Assembly (NCBI RefSeq): GCF_900169275.1
Contig: NZ_FXZC01000010.1
Location: forward strand, 1-64,000
Length of the DNA: 64,000 nt
Direction of reading: 5' to 3'
DNA from: Brevibacterium casei CIP 102111
GTDB taxonomy: Bacteria > Actinomycetota > Actinomycetes > Actinomycetales > Brevibacteriaceae
The notes beneath the pieces were generated by a model. It was not told where the DNA came from. It worked only from the letters and a program-made list of their open reading frames with translations, and did not search any database. Of the stretch, positions 43,103 through 51,619 are shown one piece after another (positions within the stretch are counted from its first letter, which is position 1; each line of letters begins with the position of its first letter). The position numbers and the translations under genes are program-made.

Positions 43103-44272
43103 TTACTTCGCAGCAGCCAGTTCGGCGGCCTTGTCGGCTCCACCGTCCATGGTGTCGACCTGGGTGACGAGCGGGTGAGCGGCCTCGGCGAGGATCGCCC
43201 GTCCCTCTTCGACGTTGTTGCCGTCGAGGCGGACGACGAGGGGCTTGGTCGCCTGGTCGCCGAGGATCTCGAGGGCCTTGACGATGCCGCGGGCGACCTC
43301 GTCGCAGGCGGTAATGCCGCCGAAGACGTTGACGAAGACAGCCTTGACCTGGTCATCGCCGAGGATGACGTCGAGTCCGTTGGCCATGACCTCCGCCGAG
43401 GCGCCGCCGCCGATGTCGAGGAAGTTCGCCGGCTTGACGTTGTCGTGCTTCTCGCCTGCGTAGGCGACGACGTCGAGGGTCGACATCACGAGGCCCGCAC
43501 CGTTGCCGATGATTCCGACCTCGCCGTCGAGCTTGACGTAGTTGAGGTCGAGTTCCTTGGCCTTGAGCTCGAGGGGGTCCTCGGCGTCGATGTCGCGCAG
43601 CTCTTCGTGGTCGGGGTGGCGGAAGTCGGCGTTCTCGTCGAGCGAGACCTTGCCGTCGAGGGCGATGATGTCACCGGCACCGGTCTTGACCAGCGGGTTG
43701 ACCTCGACGAGGGTGGCGTCCTCCTTCTCGAAGACGGTCCACAGGGACACGAGCACGGGGGCGACCTTCGCAGCGGTCTCGGCATCGAAGCCGGCAGCCT
43801 CGGCGATCTCCCTGGCCTTGGCCTCGTCGATCCCGTCGATCGCGTTGACGGGGATCTTCGCGAGCGCTTCGGGGCGCTCGACCGCGAGCTGCTCGATCTC
43901 CATGCCGCCTTCCTTCGAGCACATCGCGAGGTAGGTGCGGTTGGAGCGGTCGAGGAGGACGGAGAAGTAGTATTCTTCGGCGATGTCCGCACCTTCGGCG
44001 ATCATCACCTTCTTCGTGATGTGTCCCTTGATGTCGAGACCGAGGATCTCCTTGGCACGCGCTTCCGCCTCGTCAGGATTCTTCGCGACCTTGACGCCGC
44101 CGGCCTTGCCGCGGCCGCCGATCTTCACCTGCGACTTGACGACGACCACGCCGCCGCCCAGGTCTTCGGCTGCCTTCTTCGCTTCTTCTGGTGTCGTGGC
44201 GACCTGAGCCTTGAGCACGGGCACCCCGTGCTTCTCGAACAGGTCACGTGCTTGATACTCGAAAAGATCCAC
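43103..44272 (-). CDS. sucC: succinyl-CoA ligase, beta subunit
   Basis: The product is 389 residues from the GTG at 44272, preceded by GAAGGA. ATP-grasp beta subunit: [50 protein letters not shown], and the C-terminal [20 protein letters not shown]. It provides the nucleotide-binding site and defines ADP or GDP specificity. The 5' leader contains a GCGGGG/CCCCGC hairpin at 44320-44339. First gene of sucCD, divergent from a MarR regulator. Confidence 0.97.
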   Translation of the reverse strand: MDLFEYQARDLFEKHGVPVLKAQVATTPEEAKKAAEDLGGGVVVVKSQVKIGGRGKAGGVKVAKNPDEAEARAKEILGLDIKGHITKKVMIAEGADIAEEYYFSVLLDRSNRTYLAMCSKEGGMEIEQLAVERPEALAKIPVNAIDGIDEAKAREIAEAAGFDAETAAKVAPVLVSLWTVFEKEDATLVEVNPLVKTGAGDIIALDGKVSLDENADFRHPDHEELRDIDAEDPLELKAKELDLNYVKLDGEVGIIGNGAGLVMSTLDVVAYAGEKHDNVKPANFLDIGGGASAEVMANGLDVILGDDQVKAVFVNVFGGITACDEVARGIVKALEILGDQATKPLVVRLDGNNVEEGRAILAEAAHPLVTQVDTMDGGADKAAELAAAK

Positions 44273-44439
44273 GTGTCTTCCTTCGTTTCGTCTGCAGGGC
44301 GTTCTCACCCAGCATTCGTGCGGGGTCTTTTGGCCCCGCAAGAGCGTTGACGGATGCAACAACCACAGACCACTTTATTCCCAACCGCACTCGAGCAACC
44401 AAATTCGCAGGCCCGGTACGTAAGGAATGTCTCGCGAAA

Positions 44440-44464
44440 AAGAATCTTGGTCGTCAAGATTCTT
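44440..44464. promoter_or_regulatory. MarR-type operator, perfect 10-bp-arm inverted repeat
   Basis: AAGAATCTTG and CAAGATTCTT surround a five-base centre, ending 22 bases before the MarR start. Its length and spacing suit a MarR dimer site, so autoregulation is likely. sucC on the other side begins 170 bases away. Confidence 0.8.
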
Positions 44465-44486
44465 GATCTGGACGTAAAATCGGATC

Positions 44487-44981
44487 ATGGATGAGGTCGA
44501 CAGGATCGTCGCTGCGTGGCGACACGAGCGTCCTGACCTCGATGTCTCCCCCATGGAGATCCTCTCCCGGGTGACTCGGCTCTCCCGTCAGCTCGACCGG
44601 GCACGGAAGTCGAGCTTCGCCGAGTACGGCATCGAGGGCTGGGCCTTCGACGTGCTCTCCGCCCTGCGCCGCTCCGGCGAGCCCTACCAGCTCTCCCCCT
44701 CCACGCTGCTCCAGGAGACGCTCGTGACCTCGGGGACGATGACGAACCGCATCGACCGCCTCGTCACCGCCGGCTGGGTCGAACGCCTCCCCGATCCTGC
44801 CGATCGCCGCGGGGTGCTCGTGCGCCTGACCGAGACCGGACGCGCGACCGTCGACTCGGCACTCGCCGACCTCCTCGTCAAGGAGCGCGACATCCTCGCC
44901 GGCCTCACCCCCGCGGGACGGCGCAAGCTCGCCGCACTCCTGCGCGAGCTCTCCACCGGCTTCGACGGCGACGAGGACTGA
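44487..44981 (+). CDS. MarR-family transcriptional regulator
   Basis: The product is 164 residues. Winged HTH: SSFAEYGIEGWAFDVLSALR, LQETLVTSGTMTNRIDRLVT, the wing ERLPDPADRRGVLVRLTETG, with flanking dimerisation helices. Three bases separate it from the following GNAT gene, which it probably controls with itself through the inverted repeat upstream. Confidence 0.92.
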   Translation: MDEVDRIVAAWRHERPDLDVSPMEILSRVTRLSRQLDRARKSSFAEYGIEGWAFDVLSALRRSGEPYQLSPSTLLQETLVTSGTMTNRIDRLVTAGWVERLPDPADRRGVLVRLTETGRATVDSALADLLVKERDILAGLTPAGRRKLAALLRELSTGFDGDED

Positions 44982-44984
44982 ACG

Positions 44985-45707
44985 ATGACCGACCCGACAG
45001 ATCCCGCCGAGGTGCTCCACCCCGCCGAGGCGACCGCCGGGTCCCTGCGCGACTGGACCGGGGTGGCGCCGCCTCGGCGGGAGACGATCCACGGCACGAT
45101 CGTCGACCTCGAACCGCTCGATCCCCTCCGTCACGGCGACGACCTCTTCGAGGCCTCGATTGCCGAGGGAGCCGAGGAGCACTTCGCCTATCTGCCGGAG
45201 GTCCCACCAACCGATCGCGGTGAGTTCACCGACTGGCTGACCACGGTCGCGGCCTCGCCCGATCCCCTCTTCTTCGCGGTCGTCGACCGCGCCACCGGAC
45301 GCGCAGTGGGACGCCAGGCGCTCATGCGCGTCGATCCGGCCAACGGGGTCATCGAGATCGGCAACATCCTCTGGGGTCCCGACCTCGCGCGCACCCGCGG
45401 GGCGACCGAGGCGTTCTTCCTCTTCGCCGACGCGGTCTTCGCTTCCGGTTATCGCCGCTTCGAATGGAAGTGCAACGACGCCAACGTCCCCTCGAAACGG
45501 GCGGCGGAGCGCTTCGGCTTCACTCCCGAAGGGGTCTTCCGCCAGCACATGGTCGTCAAGGGGCGCAACCGGGACACCGCATGGTTCTCGATCCTCGACT
45601 CCGAATGGCCGCAGCTGCGGAAGGGGTTCGCCGCATGGCTCGATCCGGCGAACTTCGACGAGGCCGGAGTGCAGAGGCGCAGTCTGCGCGAGCTCAGGGG
45701 ACGCTGA
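44985..45707 (+). CDS. GNAT N-acetyltransferase, RimJ/RimL type
   Basis: The product is 240 residues. RimJ/RimL-like features: VDLEPLDPLRHGDDLFEASI, FAVVDRATGRAVGRQALMRV, IEIGNILWGPDLARTRGATE, RFEWKCNDANVPSKRAAERF and GFTPEGVFRQHMVVKGRNRD. This group modifies N-terminal amines or small molecules such as spermidine. It is co-transcribed with the MarR gene. Confidence 0.88.
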   Translation: MTDPTDPAEVLHPAEATAGSLRDWTGVAPPRRETIHGTIVDLEPLDPLRHGDDLFEASIAEGAEEHFAYLPEVPPTDRGEFTDWLTTVAASPDPLFFAVVDRATGRAVGRQALMRVDPANGVIEIGNILWGPDLARTRGATEAFFLFADAVFASGYRRFEWKCNDANVPSKRAAERFGFTPEGVFRQHMVVKGRNRDTAWFSILDSEWPQLRKGFAAWLDPANFDEAGVQRRSLRELRGR

Positions 45708-45844
45708 GCACCGACAGACGCCGGGTCCACACAGGACACAGAGACCCCACAGGGCGCTGAGATCGGCGCGTCCCGCCGGGCCCGGACGGCCCGTCGGCAT
45801 AGGCTGGAGCTGATGTCCGACACGACTCCGACGTTCGAGGAACC

Positions 45845-46555
45845 ATGCGCCTTCGCTCCCTTGCCCTCCTGACCGCTGCCGCTGTCCTCACCACGAGCGC
45901 CTGCGTGCCGACCTCGACGGAGACGCGGCCCCAGCCGCGCCCCTCGGTCAGTCCCGAGGAGGTCACTCCGATCGCCACGCCAGACGATGCACCGGAGATC
46001 TCCGTCGTCGACTCCTCCCCCGGCGGAGCGAAGGAGTCCGACCCGCTGTGGCAGGGCCTGGCGCAGGCCGCCGCGGAGAAGAAGCCGGCCTACCTCAAGA
46101 CGTGGGTCCACACGGCCAACCCGGACCTCCCCGACTCCGGCGAGGTCACCGTCACCCCCGACAGCCCCAACAGCGTCAGCGTCACCCTCGATGCGGGCAA
46201 CGTGACGACGGACAAGGCCCCGTTCGTCCTCATCCACGGACTCTTCGACGTCGAGGAGATCGGCGAGTCCGCGTACACGCTCACGACCGTGAACTCCGAC
46301 GACATCCCCGAACTCGATCCGCAGGGACCCGACGACGAGGCCCGGTGCACGGCCGACGACGCCCAGGAGCGGATCTCCCTGGCCGCCGACGACCTCTCCG
46401 CGGATCCGTCGAAGCGCGAGGAGTTCCGCCAGCAGTGGGGTGCGTCCCCGCAGGTGTGGTGGGGCATCCAGATGACCGCGCGGAGCCTCGGTGAAGAGGG
46501 CGACGTCGCCGGCGACTACCTCACCGAGGCATGCGGGGCCTACCTGGGTCAGTGA
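45845..46555 (+). CDS. putative lipoprotein of unknown function
   Basis: The product is 236 residues with a lipobox LTTSAC at residues 15-20, Cys 20 being the lipidated residue. The remainder is exported: a Pro/Thr spacer to about 55, then a domain with PDSGEVTVTPDSPNSVSVTL and PDDEARCTADDAQERISLAA. A second cysteine pair (ARC near 177 and EAC near the end) may form a disulfide. No family recognised. Confidence 0.75.
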   Translation: MRLRSLALLTAAAVLTTSACVPTSTETRPQPRPSVSPEEVTPIATPDDAPEISVVDSSPGGAKESDPLWQGLAQAAAEKKPAYLKTWVHTANPDLPDSGEVTVTPDSPNSVSVTLDAGNVTTDKAPFVLIHGLFDVEEIGESAYTLTTVNSDDIPELDPQGPDDEARCTADDAQERISLAADDLSADPSKREEFRQQWGASPQVWWGIQMTARSLGEEGDVAGDYLTEACGAYLGQ

Positions 46556-46603
46556 CGTCGACCTCGTACGAGTGAGTCGCCGGAGTGAGCCGCCTCGCCC
46601 CTG

Positions 46604-47035
46604 CTACGCGAGCGCCCGGTTGTAGGCGTCGACGACCGGCGGGGTGAAGTAGCCGACGATGACGGCGATCGCAGTGATGAGGCATCCGAGGCCGAGCCAC
46701 AGTGATCCGCCGATGACGCTGATGCCGAAGACGATGACGAGGAGCTCGAAGGCGATCGCCGCGGGCCGCGCCCACCGATGCAGCCGCCACGATCCCCGCG
46801 CCGCGGCGAGGAGTCCGGCGGCGAAGATGAGGAACATCACCGCGAGGCCGATGAGTGAGCTCGCGAGCGCCCCGGCGCCCAGCGCGGTGACGACGAACGA
46901 GATCGCGGTGCCGATGAGCACGAGCGCCTGCAGACCGAGGACGATGACGACGAGGAGCATCGCCCGCGGGGTGGGCACACCGTGACCGTCCGGATCCGGA
47001 GACCCGGGCGCCCCACCTGCGTCCGCCGGCCTCAC
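46604..47035 (-). CDS. small multi-pass membrane protein coupled to adenosine deaminase
   Basis: The product is 143 residues from the GTG at 47035, which overlaps the stop of the adenosine deaminase gene (GTGA); an ATG at 46960 would give 118 residues. Four hydrophobic segments (LLVVIVLGLQALVLIGTAIS, ASSLIGLAVMFLIFAAGLLA, PAAIAFELLVIVFGISVIGG, LGCLITAIAVIVGYF). No family recognised. Overlap suggests translation with add. Confidence 0.7.
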   Translation of the reverse strand: MRPADAGGAPGSPDPDGHGVPTPRAMLLVVIVLGLQALVLIGTAISFVVTALGAGALASSLIGLAVMFLIFAAGLLAAARGSWRLHRWARPAAIAFELLVIVFGISVIGGSLWLGLGCLITAIAVIVGYFTPPVVDAYNRALA

Positions 47036-48138
47036 ACGGTCACCCGCGCGAATCCGGGGATGAGGATCTCGTCGAGCATGCGTTCGCGCACGTCGAGCGG
47101 GAGGAAGGCCGCGGTGATCGCGTTGACGGTCGCCCACTCGAGGTCGGTCTGGGTCCAGCCCGCCTCGTCGACGAGCAGGCGCATCTCCCGGGTCACGGAT
47201 GTGCCCGACATGAGGCGGTTGTCCGGGTTGATCGTCACGGCGAAGCCGAGGTCCTTGAGCCCGGTGATCGGGTGGGAGGCGATGGTGCCGCCGATGTCGG
47301 TCTGGAGGTTCGAGCTCGGGCAGAGTTCGAGGGGGATCTGCTGGTCGAGCACCCATGCGGCGAGGCTGCCAAGCTGGCCCTCACCGTCGACGATGTCCAT
47401 GTCCTCGACGATCCGCGCGCCGTGGCCGATGCGCTGCGTGTGGCAGACCGTGACCGCTTCGTGGATGGACTCCTTCCCGGCGGCCTCACCGGCGTGGATC
47501 GTCACCGGCACGTAGGCCTGGTGGAGGGCGTTGAAGGCCGAGAGGTGGGCCGAGGGCGGGAAGCCCTTCTCGGGGCCGGCGATGTCGAAGCCGACGACGC
47601 CGGAGTCCGCGCCCTTCTCCCGGTGGCGGATGGCGAGTTCGGCGATCGCCATCGAGTTGTCGGCCTGGCGCATCGCGGTGATGATCTGACCGACACGGAT
47701 GAACCGGCCGTCGGCCGACGCCTCGGCGACACCGGCGTCGAGGCCCTCCTGGACGGCGTCGACGACGTCGTCGAGGTCGAGGCCGCCGGCGAGGTGCTGC
47801 TCGGGTGCCCACCGGGCTTCGGCGTAGAAGACTCCGTCGGCGACCTGGTCGAGCACCCACTCCTTGGCGACGCGGATCAGGCCCTCACGGGTCTGCATCA
47901 CCGCGGTGGTGTGGGCGAAGGTCTCGAGGTAGCGGACGAGGTCACCGGAGTTCGCGGACTCCGCGAACCACTGGGCCAGCGCCTCGGGATCCGTGGCGGG
48001 CAGCTCATGGCCGACCGCCTCGGCGAGTTCGATCATCGTCTCCGGTCGCAGACCACCGTCGAGGTGGTCGTGGAGGGAGACCTTGGGCAGCTGGAGGATC
48101 GGGTCGTCGTGGGCGACGCCGGCGGGAGTTCTATGCAC
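47032..48138 (-). CDS. add: adenosine deaminase
   Basis: The product is 368 residues. Metal and active-site motifs: VSLHDHLDGGLRPETM (HxH), VTIHAGEAAGKESI (His and Glu), IGHGARIVEDMD, CPSSNLQTDIGGTIASHPIT. It deaminates adenosine and deoxyadenosine to inosine forms in the cytoplasm. The next gene upstream encodes a BMP-type lipoprotein that may deliver nucleosides, so the group looks like nucleoside salvage. Confidence 0.95.
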   Translation of the reverse strand: MHRTPAGVAHDDPILQLPKVSLHDHLDGGLRPETMIELAEAVGHELPATDPEALAQWFAESANSGDLVRYLETFAHTTAVMQTREGLIRVAKEWVLDQVADGVFYAEARWAPEQHLAGGLDLDDVVDAVQEGLDAGVAEASADGRFIRVGQIITAMRQADNSMAIAELAIRHREKGADSGVVGFDIAGPEKGFPPSAHLSAFNALHQAYVPVTIHAGEAAGKESIHEAVTVCHTQRIGHGARIVEDMDIVDGEGQLGSLAAWVLDQQIPLELCPSSNLQTDIGGTIASHPITGLKDLGFAVTINPDNRLMSGTSVTREMRLLVDEAGWTQTDLEWATVNAITAAFLPLDVRERMLDEILIPGFARVTV

Positions 48139-48181
48139 GGGGCAAGTCTATCGGCTGCCGGCCGGGAGGAGCATGGGAACG

Positions 48182-49330
48182 CTACCCCGCGGTCGGGTCG
48201 ATGTCCCCGCTCTTGATCCGCTCGCGCAGATCCGCGATGCTGCGCCCGGCGTCGGAGACGCGGCTGAGGAACCCGTCCTCGGCAGAGATGCCGACTCCGC
48301 CGTTGTCGATCGTCCCCTTGTACTCGTGCTCGGTGACGAGGATGCCGTTGATCTCGGCGGGGTCCTCGGGACCGGGTTCGACGACCTCGTCGGGATTCTT
48401 GCTCTGCGGCCATTCGGGGAACATCGTCCGCAGCCCGCGGCGGATGTTCGGTTCGATCGTCGCGATGATCGCGTCGCTGAAGTCGCCCGAGGCGCCGTAC
48501 CAGATGATCTTCGGCAGCACCGGCTCCTCACCCTCGCCCTCGGGGTCGGGGGTGGCAGTGGCCGCGGCGGTGCGCTCCTCGGTGACGGCGGCGAGCACCC
48601 CCATCGCTGCAGCCGAGCCGAAGGGCACGACGACATCGGCGTCGGCTCTGCGCGCGGACTCGAAGAAGTCGCGGCCGCCGCCGTCGGTGTCGTCGACGGT
48701 GCGTCCGGCGATCCGCGACTCCCGGTACGAGGTGACGTCCTCGACCTCGTCGCCGGACTCCTTGTTGTAGAGGGCCACACCGGCGTCGAAGGCGGTGAGG
48801 ATCTGCTCGGCCTGCGGGAATCCGCGGGAGACGAACGCGGAGACCTCACCCGATTCGCTCGCCGTGGCCGCGATGTAGCCGGCGATGAACGCCGGCGGCA
48901 CGAGGTCGAAGTCGAGGCTGAGCACATTGTCGGGGAAGTCCTCGTGCCCGCTGGCGATGCCGAGGAAGAGGCCGTCGGGGTTGCCTCGGGCGAAGTCGGC
49001 GAGTTCGCTCGCGCCGCCGGGTCCGACGACGGTCGTGAGCGTGCACGCCTCCCCCGTCGTTCGCTGCAGGGCCGCCGAGGTGGCGGAGGAGTTCGAGACC
49101 CGCTGACTCGAGGTCGCGGTGAAGAGTCCCGCCGCCCGCGCGAGCTCGATCTCGGCGAGGGTGATGGCTCCGGCGGAGTGGTCGTCGAAGCCGGCAGGGG
49201 CCGAGATCATGCATCCGGTCGTCGGGTCCGCGACCGCCTCGGGCGTCGACACCGCACACGCGCTCACCCCGAGGAGGCTGAGCACGCCGAGGGCGGCACC
49301 GGCGGCCCGGGTCGCGAGGTTCGTTCTCAT
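48182..49330 (-). CDS. BMP-family-like substrate-binding lipoprotein
   Basis: The product is 382 residues with a lipobox LLGVSAC, lipidated Cys 25. Periplasmic-binding-type domain: FARGNPDGLFLGIASGHEDF, PPAFIAGYIAATASESGEVS, TAFDAGVALYNKESGDEVED, GRDFFESARRADADVVVPFG. This resembles basic membrane proteins and nucleoside-binding lipoproteins. No ABC transporter genes are adjacent. Neighbouring adenosine deaminase supports a nucleoside ligand. Confidence 0.75.
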   Translation of the reverse strand: MRTNLATRAAGAALGVLSLLGVSACAVSTPEAVADPTTGCMISAPAGFDDHSAGAITLAEIELARAAGLFTATSSQRVSNSSATSAALQRTTGEACTLTTVVGPGGASELADFARGNPDGLFLGIASGHEDFPDNVLSLDFDLVPPAFIAGYIAATASESGEVSAFVSRGFPQAEQILTAFDAGVALYNKESGDEVEDVTSYRESRIAGRTVDDTDGGGRDFFESARRADADVVVPFGSAAAMGVLAAVTEERTAAATATPDPEGEGEEPVLPKIIWYGASGDFSDAIIATIEPNIRRGLRTMFPEWPQSKNPDEVVEPGPEDPAEINGILVTEHEYKGTIDNGGVGISAEDGFLSRVSDAGRSIADLRERIKSGDIDPTAG

Positions 49331-49368
49331 CGCTCCAGGTTATCGGGCGGGCCTGAGTGCCGCCCGCC

Positions 49369-50709
49369 TCACCGCTTCGAGTCGAGGACCCTGAGCGCGG
49401 TGGCCGTGAAGATGCGCGCAGCGATCGCGACGCTGTCCTCGTCGATGAGGAGGTCGCCCTGATGGAGGTCGTAGGTGGTGCCCCCGGGCGTGCGTGTGCC
49501 CATGCGCACGAGCGCCCCGGGAACGTGCGTGAGGTACCACGCGAAGTCCTCCCCGCCCATCGACTGCGGGGTCAGCTGCACGGAGTGCTCTCCGAGTTCG
49601 GCCCGCACGGCCGCTTCGATGAGCGCGACCTGGTCCTCGGTGTTGACGACCGGGGGGACGCCGCGGCGGTGGTCGAGTTCGACCTTGACCCCGTACGGGC
49701 CGGCGATGCGCTCGACGAGGTCGGGCAGCACCTCGGCGACCTGGTTCCAGCCGTCGACGTCGAGGCACCGCAGGGTTCCGCGCAGCACTCCCTCGGAGGG
49801 GACGACGTTGGCGGCGTGGCCGGCGCTGATCTCACCCCAGACGAGCGAGATCGCATGCCGGGGGTCGATGAGACGACCGAGCGTCGAGGGCAGGTCGGTG
49901 GCGAGCTTGCCGAGCGCGTAGACGAGGTCCTCGGTGAGGTGGGGCCGCGAGGTGTGGCCGCCGTGGCCGGTGAGCCGGATGAGGACGGTGTCGCCGGCGG
50001 CGGTGATCGCCCCGATGCGCGAACCGATCCGGCCGACGTCGACGTTGGGGTCGCAGTGGACGGCGTAGATCTCGGGGACGTCGTCGAGGACGCCCTGGGA
50101 GATGACGCGCAGCGCCCCGCCCGGAGTGACCTCCTCGCCCGGCTGAAAGATCAGGCGCACCCGTCCCCCGAGGCCGCCCGGAGTGCTCTCGTGGGCCCGC
50201 TGCAGGGCGATGCCGGCGCCGAGGAGGCCGGTGAGGTGGACGTCGTGTCCGCACGCATGGGCGACCCCGGGCACGGTCGAGGCGAACTCCTCGGCGATGA
50301 GGTCGTCGATGGGCAGGGCGTCGATGTCGGCGCGCAGGGCGAGCGCGATGGGTCCCTCACCGATGTCGCAGATCAGCCCTGTTCCCTCGAGGTGGACCGG
50401 GGTCAGTCCCGCGGCCTCGAGGCGGGCGACGAGCTTGTCCGTCGTCGCGGACTCCCGGAAGGAGAGCTCCGGATGCGAGTGGATGTCGCGGCGGAAGTCG
50501 ATGAGCTCGGGGCCGATCTCCGCGATCGTGGAGGCGATGACGCTCGCGGGAGTCGCCGCTGCGGCGCCGTCGGCGGCAGCCGTCGCGTCGGCGGTGACGC
50601 GCTGCTGGGAGCCAGCGGCATTCGCGCGCGACCGGGTGCCTGCGACGCTGGGAGGCTCTCCGTCGTGGATCGCTGTGCTGGGATCGGGGTTGAGTGACAT
50701 TGAGGCCAT
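49369..50709 (-). CDS. M20 family amidohydrolase (IAA-amino acid hydrolase type)
   Basis: The product is 446 residues from the ATG at 50709 (another at 50700). M20D motifs: IDFRRDIHSHPELSFRESAT, LALRADIDALPIDD, VAHACGHDVHLTGLLGA, IFQPGEEVTPGGALRVI, QSMGGEDFAWYLTHVPGALV. The metal ligands Cys/His/Glu/His are present. It likely removes N-acyl groups from amino acids. N terminus has an Ala/Thr-rich extension of about 50 residues. Confidence 0.9.
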   Translation of the reverse strand: MASMSLNPDPSTAIHDGEPPSVAGTRSRANAAGSQQRVTADATAAADGAAAATPASVIASTIAEIGPELIDFRRDIHSHPELSFRESATTDKLVARLEAAGLTPVHLEGTGLICDIGEGPIALALRADIDALPIDDLIAEEFASTVPGVAHACGHDVHLTGLLGAGIALQRAHESTPGGLGGRVRLIFQPGEEVTPGGALRVISQGVLDDVPEIYAVHCDPNVDVGRIGSRIGAITAAGDTVLIRLTGHGGHTSRPHLTEDLVYALGKLATDLPSTLGRLIDPRHAISLVWGEISAGHAANVVPSEGVLRGTLRCLDVDGWNQVAEVLPDLVERIAGPYGVKVELDHRRGVPPVVNTEDQVALIEAAVRAELGEHSVQLTPQSMGGEDFAWYLTHVPGALVRMGTRTPGGTTYDLHQGDLLIDEDSVAIAARIFTATALRVLDSKR

Positions 50710-50793
50710 GCTAGACACTGGCGCGCGGGTTTGGACCCCTCGTGACCAAATTCGACACGTTCGGTGACTTCGCTCCCTCCCCAGCCGCGCCCC

Positions 50794-51432
50794 TCAGGCG
50801 GTCTGGGCGCTCGTGCGGGCGGCGAGGAGGCGGAGTTCGCAGGAGTCCGGGGTGAGGAACGGTTCGACCTCGTCGATCGTCAGCGGCCCGGGGACCTGGG
50901 CGAGGATGTCGCGGAGCAGCCGCGCATGGACGGCACACGCCATGGTCCGCTCGTCACCGTCGAGCTGGAGGTGCGGGCACGCGGCGAGCGAGACGCGCAG
51001 CTCGGTCTCGTCGGCGACGGGTTCGAGTCCGCAGTCGTCGAGGTGCTCGAGAAGGGTCTCGAACTGGTCTCCCGCGTCCTCGCCGAGGTCGCGCACCCGC
51101 TGTGGCCGGCACGACATGCCGATCCGCCGCAGCACCGGACCGAGGCGGCGGGCCTCATCGATGCGCTTCCGCGCCGCCGGGTTCATCTGCGCATCGTCGA
51201 CGGCCCGGTAGACGGTCGGGGGTCTGCCGCGGGTGCCGCAGGGCCGGGGCCGGGAGCTGACGAGGCCTTCGGCGATGAGGACGCCGAGGTGGTCGCGGAC
51301 GGTGTTGACGTGGAGGCCGACCGCCTCGGCGAGCTCCTTGAGGGAGCGGTCGGGGTGCTCCTGGACGGCGCCGAGGAGGCGCACTCGGTTGGGCTCGGTG
51401 AGTCCTCTGTAGTCGGTGGTCCTGCGCGGCAT
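50794..51432 (-). CDS. Cys-rich winged-helix regulator, SufR-like, divergent from hmp
   Basis: The product is 212 residues. Winged HTH at about 8-75 (RVRLLGAVQEHPDRSLKELA, VGLHVNTVRDHLGVLIAEGL). The C-terminal half holds Cys 108, 134, 152, 166 and 198. The arrangement C152-PHL and C166-AVH resembles the SufR-like ArsR branch, which binds an iron-sulfur cluster. A near-perfect palindrome covers the region before the start and before hmp. It probably senses nitric oxide or redox stress and represses hmp (inference). Confidence 0.8.
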   Translation of the reverse strand: MPRRTTDYRGLTEPNRVRLLGAVQEHPDRSLKELAEAVGLHVNTVRDHLGVLIAEGLVSSRPRPCGTRGRPPTVYRAVDDAQMNPAARKRIDEARRLGPVLRRIGMSCRPQRVRDLGEDAGDQFETLLEHLDDCGLEPVADETELRVSLAACPHLQLDGDERTMACAVHARLLRDILAQVPGPLTIDEVEPFLTPDSCELRLLAARTSAQTA

Positions 51433-51469
51433 GGCGGCATCCTGTTCCTCGGCGTCGAACGCACCACTA

Positions 51470-51486
51470 TTCTACGCCGCGTAGAA
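51470..51486. promoter_or_regulatory. operator palindrome between the regulator and hmp
   Basis: TTCTACG and CGTAGAA form a perfect inverted repeat around CCG, 38 bases before the regulator start and about 130 before hmp. Confidence 0.75.
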
Positions 51487-51619
51487 AAGTGGGACAACGG
51501 CTGTGGTCACAGCGCCGAACGGACGGTCACGGCCGAATAAACACGGTCGAAGCCCAAGCATGCTGCGCGCCCCGCTGCCACCCTGGAGCCAACGAACCGC
51601 CCCCTGACGAAGGATCCCC

